Positions 1 to 8,598 of a stretch of 36,372 nt of DNA are shown here, piece after piece. The stretch is from Campylobacteraceae bacterium (GTDB taxonomy: Bacteria > Campylobacterota > Campylobacteria > Campylobacterales > Sulfurospirillaceae), in assembly GCA_027013265.1 (NCBI GenBank), contig JALUXQ010000192.1, forward strand, positions 1 through 36,372, written 5' to 3'. The position numbers and the translations under genes are program-made. The notes below the pieces were generated by a model, which saw only the letters and a list, made by a program, of their open reading frames with translations, was not told where the DNA came from and did not search any database. Each line of letters starts with the position of its first letter. Position 1 is the first letter of the stretch.

Positions 1-1
1 C

Positions 2-88
2 CAAAAAGATGCTGAAGGATTTATCAAGTTAAATGCCTTGCGTTTTATAATTAGTGGGAAAAACAAGAAGTTTTATGGCGACAAGTGA
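2..88 (+). CDS. argG: Argininosuccinate synthase, C-terminal end (partial)
   Basis: An open frame runs in from the left edge and ends at TGA 86-88, leaving the last 28 residues of a protein (QKDAEGFIKLNALRF and onward). This resembles the C-terminus of bacterial argininosuccinate synthase, where a DAEGFIKL-type stretch closes the protein; ArgG joins citrulline and aspartate in arginine synthesis. As I recall Campylobacterota gene order, argG lies directly upstream of rplI-hslV-hslU-era, which fits here. The frame overlaps the start of the next gene by 14 bases. Only the tail is visible, so the identity rests on a short match plus context. Confidence 0.7.
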   Translation, partial: QKDAEGFIKLNALRFIISGKNKKFYGDK

Positions 89-470
89 TGTAGAAGAGTT
101 GCAAGAGAGTATATTTGCAGACGCTCAGGTTGCAGATAATGAGTTACAAAAGCTTATAAAAAACAGAGAAGATGGCAAGTTTGATTTTAAATTGATAGAC
201 ATACGAGAGATATATGAGTACAGTGATAAAAGCATAGATGGCACGGATTTACTATATCCCACATCACAGCTTCACAAGTACATAGATGAGCTAAATGGCT
301 ATAGAGAGGAAAATATCATACTATACTGTCGCACGGGAAATAGAACAGCTCAAGTTCTTGGAATCTTAAAAAGGATGGGATTTGAGAAAATTGCTCATTT
401 AACTAGAGGTATCGTTAGCTACTCTGGAAAGACAAGCAAAAATGCAAAATTACCAAAAAATATAAAATAG
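75..470 (+). CDS. Rhodanese-like domain protein
   Basis: A single-domain rhodanese-fold protein of 131 residues. The active-site loop is CRTGNR, with the catalytic cysteine near residue 85, preceded by a DIREIYEYSDKSIDG stretch that corresponds to the usual D-x-R-x-x-x-E-[YF] substrate-side motif. Such proteins carry sulfane sulfur as a cysteine persulfide; the physiological acceptor cannot be told from sequence. No signal peptide is apparent, so it is probably cytoplasmic. I chose ATG 75, which has a weak AAGAAG-type ribosome site, over an upstream GTG at 54 that has none. It lies between argG and rplI in one tight transcription unit. Confidence 0.8.
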   Translation: MATSDVEELQESIFADAQVADNELQKLIKNREDGKFDFKLIDIREIYEYSDKSIDGTDLLYPTSQLHKYIDELNGYREENIILYCRTGNRTAQVLGILKRMGFEKIAHLTRGIVSYSGKTSKNAKLPKNIK

Positions 471-479
471 GAGAAAATT

Positions 480-926
480 ATGAAAGTTTTACTAATCAAA
501 GATGTAAAATCACTTGGAAAAAAGGGTGAGATAAAAGATGTAAAAGATGGCTATGGTAGAAATTTTTTGATAGGAAAAGGCTTTGCTCTGCATGCAACAA
601 ATGAGGTCTTAAAAAAATACGAAGCTGATCAGAAGAGAAAAGCAAAAGAGGAAGCCGATGAGCTTGCACGACTAAAAGATATAGAGAAAAAATTAGCCGA
701 CTTGAAACTTGTCATCAAAAGAAAATTAGGTGCAAACGGTAGCCTTTTTGGAGCTGTTACGAAAGATGAAATAGCACAAGAGTTAAAAAACCAAAATGAT
801 ATAGATATCGACAAAAAAACGATAGAGATAGACAAAGCGATAAAGATGACAGGTAACTTTGAAATTTCTGTCAAACTAGGACACGGCATTCATGCCAAAT
901 TAAGTGTCGATATAGTTGGAGAGTAA
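480..926 (+). CDS. rplI: 50S ribosomal protein L9
   Basis: At 148 residues this is the normal length for L9. The N-terminal 23S-rRNA-binding domain carries the family signature from the start (MKVLLIKDVKSLGKKGEI, then KDGYGRNFLI). A long charged connecting helix at about residues 42-78 and a compact C-terminal domain follow. L9 sits at the base of the L1 stalk and helps maintain reading frame. An AGGAG site at 471-475 precedes ATG 480. The gene sits 9 bases after the rhodanese and 3 bases before hslV, an order I recall as usual in Campylobacterota. Confidence 0.97.
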   Translation: MKVLLIKDVKSLGKKGEIKDVKDGYGRNFLIGKGFALHATNEVLKKYEADQKRKAKEEADELARLKDIEKKLADLKLVIKRKLGANGSLFGAVTKDEIAQELKNQNDIDIDKKTIEIDKAIKMTGNFEISVKLGHGIHAKLSVDIVGE

Positions 927-929
927 GAT

Positions 930-1472
930 ATGTTTGAAGCAACAACCATCCTTGCTTGCAAAGGTAAAAACAGAGCCGTCATCGGTGGAGATGGTCAAGT
1001 CACTTTTGGCAACACAGTACTTAAAAACAATGCCACAAAAATAAGAAAACTATATAACGGTAAAATCTTAGCCGGTTTTGCAGGAAGTACCGCAGATGCT
1101 TTCAATCTTTTTGATATGTTTGAGGGGATTTTGGGGCAGAAAAAAGGTGACCTTTACAAGTCAGTTATAGAGTTTTCAAAAGAGTGGAGAAAAGACAAAA
1201 TGCTTCGCCGATTAGAGGCTATGATGATAGTGCTTGATACTAAACACATCTATATCCTAAGTGGTAATGGAGATGTGGTTGAACCAGAAGATGAAAAGAT
1301 AGCTGCTATAGGGAGTGGTGGAAACTTTGCCATTTCAGCAGCAAGAGCCTTAGATAGACACACTAAACTAGACGAAGAAAAGCTAGTTGAAGAGAGTCTT
1401 AAAATAGCAAGTGAACTTTGTATCTACACAAACAACAATATAAAAACATACATTTTAGAGGAAGAAAAATAG
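930..1472 (+). CDS. hslV: ATP-dependent protease peptidase subunit HslV
   Basis: Proteolytic subunit of the HslUV (ClpYQ) protease, a bacterial relative of the 20S proteasome beta subunit. The N-terminal nucleophile threonine lies in MFEATTIL, followed by the family GGDGQVTFGNTV segment; the GSGG stretch near residue 127 is also typical. The first Thr is residue 5, so four residues must be removed rather than only the initiator Met as in E. coli. From memory the Helicobacter enzyme begins in the same way. At 180 residues it is normal length. It abuts hslU directly (stop TAG followed at once by ATG), which fits co-production of the two partners. Confidence 0.97.
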   Translation: MFEATTILACKGKNRAVIGGDGQVTFGNTVLKNNATKIRKLYNGKILAGFAGSTADAFNLFDMFEGILGQKKGDLYKSVIEFSKEWRKDKMLRRLEAMMIVLDTKHIYILSGNGDVVEPEDEKIAAIGSGGNFAISAARALDRHTKLDEEKLVEESLKIASELCIYTNNNIKTYILEEEK

Positions 1473-2798
1473 ATGAATTTAACTCCAAAAGAGATAGTTA
1501 AATATTTAGATGAGTATATAATAGGGCAATTTGAAGCCAAAAAAGCTATTGCGATAGCACTAAGAAACAGACACAGAAGACTGCAACTAACTCCAGAAAT
1601 GCAAGAAGAGATAATGCCAAAAAACATACTCATGATTGGTTCAACTGGTGTTGGAAAGACTGAGATAGCAAGACGCATGGCAAAGATGATGGGTTTGCCT
1701 TTTGTAAAAGTTGAAGCTAGTAAATACACCGAAGTTGGCTTTGTCGGAAGAGATGTAGAATCAATGGTAAGAGATCTAATGATGGCTTCGATAAACATAA
1801 CAAGAGCTGACCATAAGGAGAAAAATGCAGACCAAATAGAGCTTCATGTTGAGAAAAAAATCATAGAAAAACTTCTTCCTTCACTTCCAAAAGGTGCAAG
1901 TGATGAAAAGAAGAGTGACTACCAAAGAAGTTATGGGAAAATGAGGCAAAAATTTAGAGATGGTGAATTAGATGAACTAGAGATTGAAGTTGAAATATCA
2001 AGTAGCAGTAGTGAACTATCTGACTCTTCTCTTCCTCCTGAAGTTGTAAAAGTACAAGAATCTTTCATAAAAATACTTGGCTCAAACCAAAAGAATATAA
2101 AAAAAACACTTAAAGTAAAAGAGGCAAAAGAGGCACTTAAAAATGAAGCGAGTGAAAAACTTCTTGATTTTGAAGCCATAAAACTAGAGGCAAAAAATAG
2201 AGCTGAAAATGGTGGTATAATTTTTATCGATGAAATTGATAAAGTAGCTGTCAGTTCACACTCATCAAACAGAAGTGACCCTAGCAAAGAGGGCGTCCAA
2301 AGAGACCTGCTCCCTATTGTAGAGGGTAGTGATGTCAATACAAAGTATGGCATAGTAAAAACCGACCATATACTCTTCATCTCAGCGGGTGCTTTTCACC
2401 TTAGTAAGCCAAGCGACCTAATACCAGAGCTTCAAGGCAGATTTCCATTGAGAGTCGAACTAAACTCTCTTAGTGAAGAGATTTTATATAAGATACTGAC
2501 TCAGCCAAAAAATTCACTTTTAAAGCAGTATATAGAGCTTTTAAAAACAGAAAAAGTTGATTTGATTTTTGAAGATGATGCAGTTAAGGCGATAGCAAAA
2601 ATTTCCCAACTTACAAATGAGAAGACCGAGGATATAGGAGCTAGACGACTCCACACTGTCATAGAAAAAGTTTTAGAAGACATCAGTTATAGTGCCGATG
2701 AGTTTGCAGGCGAGGAGATAAGAGTAACAAAAGACTTAGTACACGAAAAACTTGACTCTATAGTAGAGGATGAAGATAGTAGCAGGTATATACTCTAA
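1473..2798 (+). CDS. hslU: HslU, ATPase subunit of the HslUV protease
   Basis: AAA+ unfoldase that feeds substrates into HslV. Walker A is GSTGVGKT at residues 56-63, the pore loop is GFVG near 88-91, and Walker B is IIFIDEID near 248-255. Between them, at about 110-240, lies the HslU-specific intermediate (I) domain, here lysine- and serine-rich. The C-terminus ends SSRYIL, matching the conserved hydrophobic tail that docks into HslV. The 441-residue length is typical. The gene starts on the base after the hslV stop and ends on the base before the era start, so hslV-hslU-era are tightly coupled. Confidence 0.97.
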   Translation: MNLTPKEIVKYLDEYIIGQFEAKKAIAIALRNRHRRLQLTPEMQEEIMPKNILMIGSTGVGKTEIARRMAKMMGLPFVKVEASKYTEVGFVGRDVESMVRDLMMASINITRADHKEKNADQIELHVEKKIIEKLLPSLPKGASDEKKSDYQRSYGKMRQKFRDGELDELEIEVEISSSSSELSDSSLPPEVVKVQESFIKILGSNQKNIKKTLKVKEAKEALKNEASEKLLDFEAIKLEAKNRAENGGIIFIDEIDKVAVSSHSSNRSDPSKEGVQRDLLPIVEGSDVNTKYGIVKTDHILFISAGAFHLSKPSDLIPELQGRFPLRVELNSLSEEILYKILTQPKNSLLKQYIELLKTEKVDLIFEDDAVKAIAKISQLTNEKTEDIGARRLHTVIEKVLEDISYSADEFAGEEIRVTKDLVHEKLDSIVEDEDSSRYIL

Positions 2799-3692
2799 AT
2801 GAATAAGCAGGAGACAAAATCTGGCTTTGTTGCCGTCATAGGAAGACCAAATGCAGGCAAGAGTTCACTACTAAATTGGCTAGTGGACGAAAAAATTGCC
2901 ATGGTTTCTCACAAAGCAAATGCGACTAGAAGAAGATCTAAAATCATAGCTTTGCATAAAAATGCACAGATTATATTTATAGATACTCCTGGTATCCATG
3001 AACAAGAGAGACTTCTAAATCAATTTATGCTTGAAGAGGCCTTGAAAGCTATGAGCGATTGTGACTTGATACTGTTTCTAGCTCCCGTGACTGATAAGCT
3101 TGAATATTATCTTGATTTTCTTGAGAAAAATAGAAAAAATACACCACACATCATTCTTTTAACAAAAACTGACAATGTTTCTCAAAAGCAGGTTCTAGAT
3201 AAGATGCAACAATATAGCAAGTACCAAAAAAATTTCCTAGCTCTCATACCAACTTCCATAAAAAAAGGTATTTCAAAAGAGTATATCTTAGAAGAGGTTT
3301 CAAAACATATACCAACTCATCCCTATCTTTACGATAAAGAAATTTTAACTACTGAAACCTTAAGAGATATCTACAAAGAGTATATAAGAGAGTCTATCTT
3401 TGAAAACACGAGTGAAGAGATTCCGTATTTTACCGATGTAGTGGTTGAGAGCGTTAAAGAGAAGGACGATATAGATGTCATATATGCAAATATAATCGTT
3501 GAAAAAAAGAGCCAAAAAGGCATAATAATAGGAAAAGATGGAAAAACTATAAAAAGAATAGGAAGAGATGCTAGAAATAATATAGAGAAACTGACCAATA
3601 AAAAGGTTTTTTTGAAGATTTTTGTTATAATTAAGCCTGGATGGAGCCAAAATAGGGACATTTTAAAGAAAATCGGCTACAATTTAGACTAA
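2799..3692 (+). CDS. era: GTPase Era
   Basis: Ribosome-biogenesis GTPase that binds the 3' end of 16S rRNA during 30S maturation. The G1 loop is GRPNAGKSS at about residues 15-23, G3 is DTPG, and G4 appears as TKTD in place of the canonical NKxD. The C-terminal KH RNA-binding domain shows the IIGKDGKT GxxG loop and the helix after it. The 297-residue length is normal. It starts immediately after hslU. A promoter-bearing gap of 56 bases separates it from the pilus-like operon downstream, so era probably ends the housekeeping transcription unit. Confidence 0.97.
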   Translation: MNKQETKSGFVAVIGRPNAGKSSLLNWLVDEKIAMVSHKANATRRRSKIIALHKNAQIIFIDTPGIHEQERLLNQFMLEEALKAMSDCDLILFLAPVTDKLEYYLDFLEKNRKNTPHIILLTKTDNVSQKQVLDKMQQYSKYQKNFLALIPTSIKKGISKEYILEEVSKHIPTHPYLYDKEILTTETLRDIYKEYIRESIFENTSEEIPYFTDVVVESVKEKDDIDVIYANIIVEKKSQKGIIIGKDGKTIKRIGRDARNNIEKLTNKKVFLKIFVIIKPGWSQNRDILKKIGYNLD

Positions 3693-3706
3693 AAATGAAA
3701 TTTTTA

Positions 3707-3715
3707 TGGTACAAT
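3707..3715 (+). promoter_or_regulatory. Extended -10 promoter of the pilus/transformation operon
   Basis: The 56-base gap after era holds TGGTACAAT, an extended -10 (TGn plus TACAAT), in an A/T-rich setting with no clear -35 box, the usual form of Campylobacterota sigma-70 promoters. An AGGAG site at 3735-3739 then precedes ATG 3749 with nine-base spacing. It is the only plausible promoter before nine overlapping genes, so it may drive the whole unit. Read-through from era is also possible, as no terminator hairpin lies between. Confidence 0.4.
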
Positions 3716-3748
3716 TTAACTAATATTCAAAAATAGGAGTTGTTAACA

Positions 3749-5275
3749 ATGGTAGCAAAGAAAGAGAAAAACTATTCAAACATAATCTCCATTGACCCCA
3801 TAACGCTTAACTCTTACGAATATAGCAAAAACGAGATAAAAGTAAACAAACTAGAAAAAAGCAAAAAAGACTCTTTCTTTACCTCATACATTCCTGCAAA
3901 AGATATCATCACCGCATCAATCGAAATGAGCAGAAATATCTCTGATGAAGATTTAAAAGATGCGATCGAAATAAAAGTTTATGATGAGCTTGGTCTTGAC
4001 TCTGCAATAGACTACTCTATTACATATCTAGAGACAGAAACAAATGATGTAAAAAATAGGGTTTATAATGTCTTTGTTATCGATTCATCAATGGTAAATG
4101 AAAGACTCTCTCGTGTAAAAAAATATACAAAATATATCGACTTTGTTACAGGCTCTCCTTTTTTACTACAGTCCTTATATAAAAAGAATTTTTTAGAGCC
4201 TGACAGTGTTGACTGTTTTGTATATTTTCAAAAAGATGATGCTTTTTTGGCAATATATAGGGACGGGGAATATATCTATTCAAAATCTCTACACTACTCA
4301 TTAGCACAAATAAATGAAAAATTTTGTGAACTTTTAGGCGAAAGAGTTGATGAGAAAGATTTCAACAATCTTCTTGTAAATGAGGGTCTAAAAGGAAATA
4401 ACTTAGATTATCAACAACACTTGATGAAGCTTTTTGGAGAGATATTTTTATATATAAATGATGTGTTGGTTTATGCAAAAAGATCATACTCGTTAGAGTC
4501 AATAGACAAGATTTACATAGGCTCCGAAGTTGGTGAATTGCTTGGTTTGGACGAGTATGCACAAAGTTATTTGGGTCTTGAAGCCCATGAGTTTAACTTT
4601 AGTATAGCTATCAACTCAAAAGAGTGGTATATAGACCAAATTCATATACTCATGATACTTTCAGCCCAAGTATATTTTGATGAGAAGGATGAGAATTTAA
4701 ACTTTTCTCCTTTTAAGAGACCTCCACCTCTATCAGAAAGAACCTCAGGAAAACTGCTAGGAGCAGTTATAGCCAGTACAATCTTATCATTGGCATATCC
4801 TGGATATCAGTTGGGTTATGACTACTTTTTGCAGTTTAAACTATCAAAACAGAGAAAGGTGTTTGCAGAATTAAACAAAAAGACGATAGCGATAAAGCGG
4901 GAGCTAGCAAATATAAAACGAGCAAAAAACAAGGTAAATTCTTTATTGAAAAAAGAGGGGCAAAAGTTCGAATTTAGAAAGAAATTGCTCAATGAGATAT
5001 ATGCCAAAAAGATTTCATATCCGATGAAAGCATTGATCTTATCAGAGCTGTTTCAAATCTCAAACAGATCTCAATCAAAAATCATAGATGCAAAATTCAA
5101 AGATGGAGTATTGACTTTTGATATACAAAATAGAAGCGATAAAAAAATAACAGAATTTATACAAAATTTAACAAAATTAAATAAGTATCAAATTAATACA
5201 AAAAAGATTGTGAAAAATGATAAAAAAGGGATGTATCTATCTCGAATATCAATAGGAATAGATGATGAAAAATAG
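3749..5275 (+). CDS. PilM-PilN fusion (MshI-like) inner-membrane assembly protein
   Basis: A 508-residue protein whose plan suggests PilM joined to PilN. The first ~315 residues look like the cytoplasmic actin-like PilM/GspL domain. A short NFSPFKRPPP stretch follows, in the place of the NLLP-type motif at the start of PilN. Then come one membrane segment (about 336-354), a charged coiled coil (about 365-420) and a small periplasmic domain to the end. Such proteins link the secretin to the cytoplasmic motor ring. Vibrio MshI has this fused layout. The start is ATG 3749, behind a good AGGAG site. It opens the nine-gene operon and overlaps the next gene by 11 bases. Assignment rests on layout and synteny, not on catalytic motifs. 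Confidence 0.7.
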   Translation: MVAKKEKNYSNIISIDPITLNSYEYSKNEIKVNKLEKSKKDSFFTSYIPAKDIITASIEMSRNISDEDLKDAIEIKVYDELGLDSAIDYSITYLETETNDVKNRVYNVFVIDSSMVNERLSRVKKYTKYIDFVTGSPFLLQSLYKKNFLEPDSVDCFVYFQKDDAFLAIYRDGEYIYSKSLHYSLAQINEKFCELLGERVDEKDFNNLLVNEGLKGNNLDYQQHLMKLFGEIFLYINDVLVYAKRSYSLESIDKIYIGSEVGELLGLDEYAQSYLGLEAHEFNFSIAINSKEWYIDQIHILMILSAQVYFDEKDENLNFSPFKRPPPLSERTSGKLLGAVIASTILSLAYPGYQLGYDYFLQFKLSKQRKVFAELNKKTIAIKRELANIKRAKNKVNSLLKKEGQKFEFRKKLLNEIYAKKISYPMKALILSELFQISNRSQSKIIDAKFKDGVLTFDIQNRSDKKITEFIQNLTKLNKYQINTKKIVKNDKKGMYLSRISIGIDDEK

Positions 5276-5912
5276 TGATAATATATCTGAAAGAATTGAC
5301 AGCTACTTTTCGGGCAAAAAGAGTAGTGAAATCGCGCTTGTATTTTTTCTAGTTTTTGCATTTATTGCATTTTTATCCTATTCTTATATATTTCCTGTAA
5401 CTCAAAAAAGGTTAAAAATATCAAAAAGAAATCTTATAATGATGAACAAAAAAGTTCAAAGCGAGAAAAACTATCTGAGATCTGTCACCAGAAATGGAGA
5501 TGAAAGGTTTTATATAAAAAAATCTAAAAAAGAGTTAGAAAATCTTAAAATTACACTAGAGAAAACAACATATACTAATGCTTATGTTGATAATAAACTA
5601 AAAGAGTTATCATATCTACTCTTTAATAATCAAAATTGGGCAAAATTTTTAAACTCCATCACTTCATTAGCACAAAAAAATCATGTAAAAATAAAAATAA
5701 TTGAAAACAAGATAAACGAACCAACTCTGCAAAAAATTGAGCAGATACTAAATCTAAAAGTTAAATTTAATGGCAATTTTAAAAATGTAATGAAGTATAT
5801 AAATCAGATTGAAGAGAGCAAGCTGGTTGTTGACATATATGAGATGAATCTCAAAGGTGCATCTGGCATTGATGGCTATGTCAATATTGCTGTTTGGGGG
5901 ATGAAATATTGA
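5265..5912 (+). CDS. PilO/MshJ-like inner-membrane assembly protein
   Basis: A 215-residue single-pass membrane protein. A short cytoplasmic N-terminus is followed by a strongly hydrophobic segment at about residues 23-44, a lysine-rich coiled coil at about 50-105, and an alpha/beta periplasmic domain with a ferredoxin-like look. That is the PilO/GspM/MshJ plan: a partner of PilN that forms the inner-membrane alignment ring. Two adjacent ATGs exist (5262 and 5265); the second has better spacing from the AGGAA at 5254-5258. It overlaps the upstream fusion gene and ends in an ATTGA overlap with the next gene. Sequence identity in this family is low, so position carries much of the assignment. 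Confidence 0.65.
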   Translation: MKNSDNISERIDSYFSGKKSSEIALVFFLVFAFIAFLSYSYIFPVTQKRLKISKRNLIMMNKKVQSEKNYLRSVTRNGDERFYIKKSKKELENLKITLEKTTYTNAYVDNKLKELSYLLFNNQNWAKFLNSITSLAQKNHVKIKIIENKINEPTLQKIEQILNLKVKFNGNFKNVMKYINQIEESKLVVDIYEMNLKGASGIDGYVNIAVWGMKY

Positions 5913-6334
5913 AAACAATTAAAACACTAATACCTGTCCTCTTTCTTTTGTCAAGTTTTCTCTATGCATCTGCTGAACTGTCGCTAGGGAATGAGACAAA
6001 AGTTTATGATAAAATTTTTGAGAAAATAGGTGAAACTAGAGTGGGTGCTAATGTAGAAGATATAAATAGATTAAGAAATCCTTTTGTGGTAATTTATAGA
6101 AAACGCAAAGATGCAAATGGTACAAAAAGACCTCAAATTACCTATACCCTCGATGGAATTTTTGAAAATAAGGCAAAAATCAATGGAAAGTGGAGAAAAA
6201 AATATAGTAAAATTGGTACATACAAATTGATAAAAATAAAAAAAAGAAGTGTAGTATTAAGAAACACGAATGAAAACAAAGAACTTTTTATAAGGAATAA
6301 CAATGATTCGAAAATCAAATTTTCATCTAAATAG
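5909..6334 (+). CDS. PilP/MshK/CtsR-like periplasmic protein
   Basis: A 141-residue exported protein. I place the start at TTG 5909, inside the upstream stop (TTGA overlap), because GGGGGAT lies just ahead of it and translation gives a clean signal peptide (KTIKT, then a hydrophobic run to LYASA). The mature part is small and basic. A DINRLRNPFVV segment recalls the NPF-containing stretch of PilP/GspC-type proteins that touch the secretin, and a compact beta-rich domain follows. Its place directly before the secretin matches mshK in Vibrio and ctsR in Campylobacter. It overlaps the secretin gene by 32 bases. Confidence 0.6.
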   Translation: MKTIKTLIPVLFLLSSFLYASAELSLGNETKVYDKIFEKIGETRVGANVEDINRLRNPFVVIYRKRKDANGTKRPQITYTLDGIFENKAKINGKWRKKYSKIGTYKLIKIKKRSVVLRNTNENKELFIRNNNDSKIKFSSK

Positions 6335-7787
6335 CAAAAACATATACCTGTTTATATTTTTATTGTTTTTTGCCTTAGACCCTTTAAATGCAAAGACTAG
6401 CAATCAATCATGTGAATACAGAGCTTTTAATATTAAAACTAGTGATAGAGTATCGAGTATTGAACTTTTAACACAGATTGCAGACTCTTGTGATTTTACT
6501 GTTTTGGTTAAAGATGCTTATGCAAAAGAGGCCTTGAAAAATAACTTAGAGGGTGTAAATATCAAAAACTTATCTCTCAATGAACTATTCGACCTGCTTA
6601 TAGGGGATAATGATTTGTATTATACATTTAAAAATAGTATACTGCAAATATCATCTTTAAAAACTCAGATATTTAGAATTGATTATATAACTTCTATTCG
6701 GAATGGAACAGCTATCTTAAATGCCTCAGTAGATGCAACGCCAACAGAAGAAGGTGGGAAGAGAGCGGTCAATGGCGATAATAAAATAACATCAAACGAT
6801 AAATTTGATTTTTGGTCAAAAATTGCAGCTGAGTTAACATCAGTACTCAATACTGGTGCAGACAAATACAAAGCATCAACACCAATTATAAATCCAAATG
6901 CTGGGATTATAACTATCACAGCCACAAAAAAACAGCTAAAAAGAGTTAGCCAATACATAAAAGTTTTAAAAGAGAGACTACACAAACAAGTACTTATCAA
7001 TGTGAAAATATTATCTGTCGATCTGCAACATAAAAGTTCAAATGGTATAGATTGGAGTAAATTTAACTTATCACTTAACAATAGTGCAAACTTCACAGCA
7101 AATGGAACAGGAACGAATCCTTTGCAATCTTTAGCCTTCACTAACTCTTATACAGTTGTTAGTAAAAATGTATTTACAATGACTGGTCTTATAGATTTTT
7201 TATCAACCCATGGCAACACAAGAGTTGTCTCAAGCCCAAAAGTTTTATCTCTAAATAATCAGCAAGCTCTTATAACAGTGGGTGACAATATTAATTATCG
7301 TGTACCAGAAAATACAACGAATAACTCTACTGCCACATCAACAACTGTTACAACATATAAAAATTACTCTATATTTATAGGGGTTTTATTAAATATTACT
7401 CCAGAAATATCAGACAATAATGAAATAATTTTGAGAATTAATCCATCGGTAAGTAACTTCAAGTACACAGCAGATGATGGAAAACAGACAAACCCTAGAG
7501 AAATCGCACCAGACACATCAGAGAAAAAACTATCGACTGTTGTCAGGATAAAAAATGGAAATACTATTATATTGGGCGGATTAATCACAAACTCAAAAGG
7601 AAAAACTCATTCAAGCGTTCCAATTTTAAGCCAAATCCCAATACTTGGAGGTGCCTTTAGACATACGGGGGATAGCTTAACTTCCCAAGAGTTGATATTT
7701 GTAATCACTCCAACCATCATTGGCGTCAATGGAAGCACAAGTACATCTTTAAGAAAACTGGGTTTTTCCAAGAGAATATATGAATAA
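6303..7787 (+). CDS. ctsD: Secretin of the pilus/transformation system (MshL/CtsD-like)
   Basis: Outer-membrane secretin of 494 residues. A hydrophobic signal at about 13-29 ends in DPLNA, with likely cleavage after residue 30. An STN/secretin N-terminal region (about 50-120) and a further N domain (about 165-230) follow. The C-terminal pore domain carries family marks: VVSSPKVLSLNNQQA at about 308-322, NTIILGGLI near 420, VPILSQIPILGGAF at 439-452 and ELIFVITPTI near the end. No lipobox was seen. An AAGGA at 6292-6296 precedes ATG 6303. It would form the channel for a pseudopilus or for DNA entry. The ctsD symbol reflects the Campylobacter order; mshL fits equally well. Confidence 0.9.
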   Translation: MIRKSNFHLNSKNIYLFIFLLFFALDPLNAKTSNQSCEYRAFNIKTSDRVSSIELLTQIADSCDFTVLVKDAYAKEALKNNLEGVNIKNLSLNELFDLLIGDNDLYYTFKNSILQISSLKTQIFRIDYITSIRNGTAILNASVDATPTEEGGKRAVNGDNKITSNDKFDFWSKIAAELTSVLNTGADKYKASTPIINPNAGIITITATKKQLKRVSQYIKVLKERLHKQVLINVKILSVDLQHKSSNGIDWSKFNLSLNNSANFTANGTGTNPLQSLAFTNSYTVVSKNVFTMTGLIDFLSTHGNTRVVSSPKVLSLNNQQALITVGDNINYRVPENTTNNSTATSTTVTTYKNYSIFIGVLLNITPEISDNNEIILRINPSVSNFKYTADDGKQTNPREIAPDTSEKKLSTVVRIKNGNTIILGGLITNSKGKTHSSVPILSQIPILGGAFRHTGDSLTSQELIFVITPTIIGVNGSTSTSLRKLGFSKRIYE

Positions 7788-8598
7788 AAGTGCATATATA
7801 GGTTTAAAAAATATTTTCGTAGATGATGGTGTATTTGACTATATAAACTTGGACAAATCGTCAGCGGTATATGAAAAATTGGTACAAGCTATAGATAAAC
7901 CTCTAAAACTTATACTCTTTTTTGGCAGGCCTGGAACAGGGAAGACTTTTTTATTGCAAAAAATATATAATGACTTCAAAAAAAAGAGAAATATTATATT
8001 TTTTCCTAGACCATTTTTCAATGAACTAGAGTTTTTAAAGGCTCTATACACAGAGACCTTCAAAGAAGAAGCACCAAGCATAAGTGGATATGACCAGTTT
8101 TTATCTATAGTAACAAAAAAACTTGATCTAAGTAAAAAAGATAAAGCAATAACAGTACTAATCGATGAATCTCAACTATATCCTGATGAATTAATAGAAA
8201 AAATCAGACTTATGGCAGATTCTAGAAAATTTAAATTCCTATTTACTGTTCACAAGACAGATGAAGAAGATGTTCTTGCAAAAGACTACTTTGCGACAAG
8301 GATTTGGGAGACAATCGAGCTTGAGAGTTCATCTTCTCATGAGGTTAAAACATACATAGAAAAAAAGTTGATTTTTCACAATAAATTTGAATATTTAAAT
8401 CTTTTTAAAGAGAAGCACTTTAAGTTAATCATGCAATTTACAAAGGGAAATCTTAGAAATATAAACAAACTACTCTTTAAACTGTTTGAGATTTTGGAGT
8501 ATTATGATATATCAAGTCCCTCTAAAATCAACCCGAGATCACTTAATACAAAATTTTTAATAATGGCCGGTATAAGTCAAGGTATGGTAAATGTTTAG
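7780..8598 (+). CDS. ctsP: ExeA/MshM/CtsP-like P-loop ATPase
   Basis: A 272-residue AAA ATPase of the ExeA/GspA/MshM type. Walker A is GRPGTGKT at 49-56 and Walker B is VLIDES at 126-131. No membrane segment and no peptidoglycan-binding domain are attached, unlike full-length ExeA. In Campylobacter jejuni the gene at this position, ctsP, is needed for natural transformation and its product is reported to partner with CtsX; in Vibrio the positional equivalent is mshM. It overlaps the secretin by eight bases and the next gene by eight. The ATPase type is certain; the role is inferred from position. Confidence 0.8.
   Translation: MNKSAYIGLKNIFVDDGVFDYINLDKSSAVYEKLVQAIDKPLKLILFFGRPGTGKTFLLQKIYNDFKKKRNIIFFPRPFFNELEFLKALYTETFKEEAPSISGYDQFLSIVTKKLDLSKKDKAITVLIDESQLYPDELIEKIRLMADSRKFKFLFTVHKTDEEDVLAKDYFATRIWETIELESSSSHEVKTYIEKKLIFHNKFEYLNLFKEKHFKLIMQFTKGNLRNINKLLFKLFEILEYYDISSPSKINPRSLNTKFLIMAGISQGMVNV

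Noticed and set aside
54..74. GTG 54 as the start of the rhodanese gene
   Set aside because: It has no ribosome site and lengthens the overlap with the argG tail; ATG 75 is better placed.
1931..2380. 149-codon antisense frame within hslU
   Set aside because: It is Ser/Phe-rich translation of the opposite strand of a conserved AAA+ gene, with no ribosome site.
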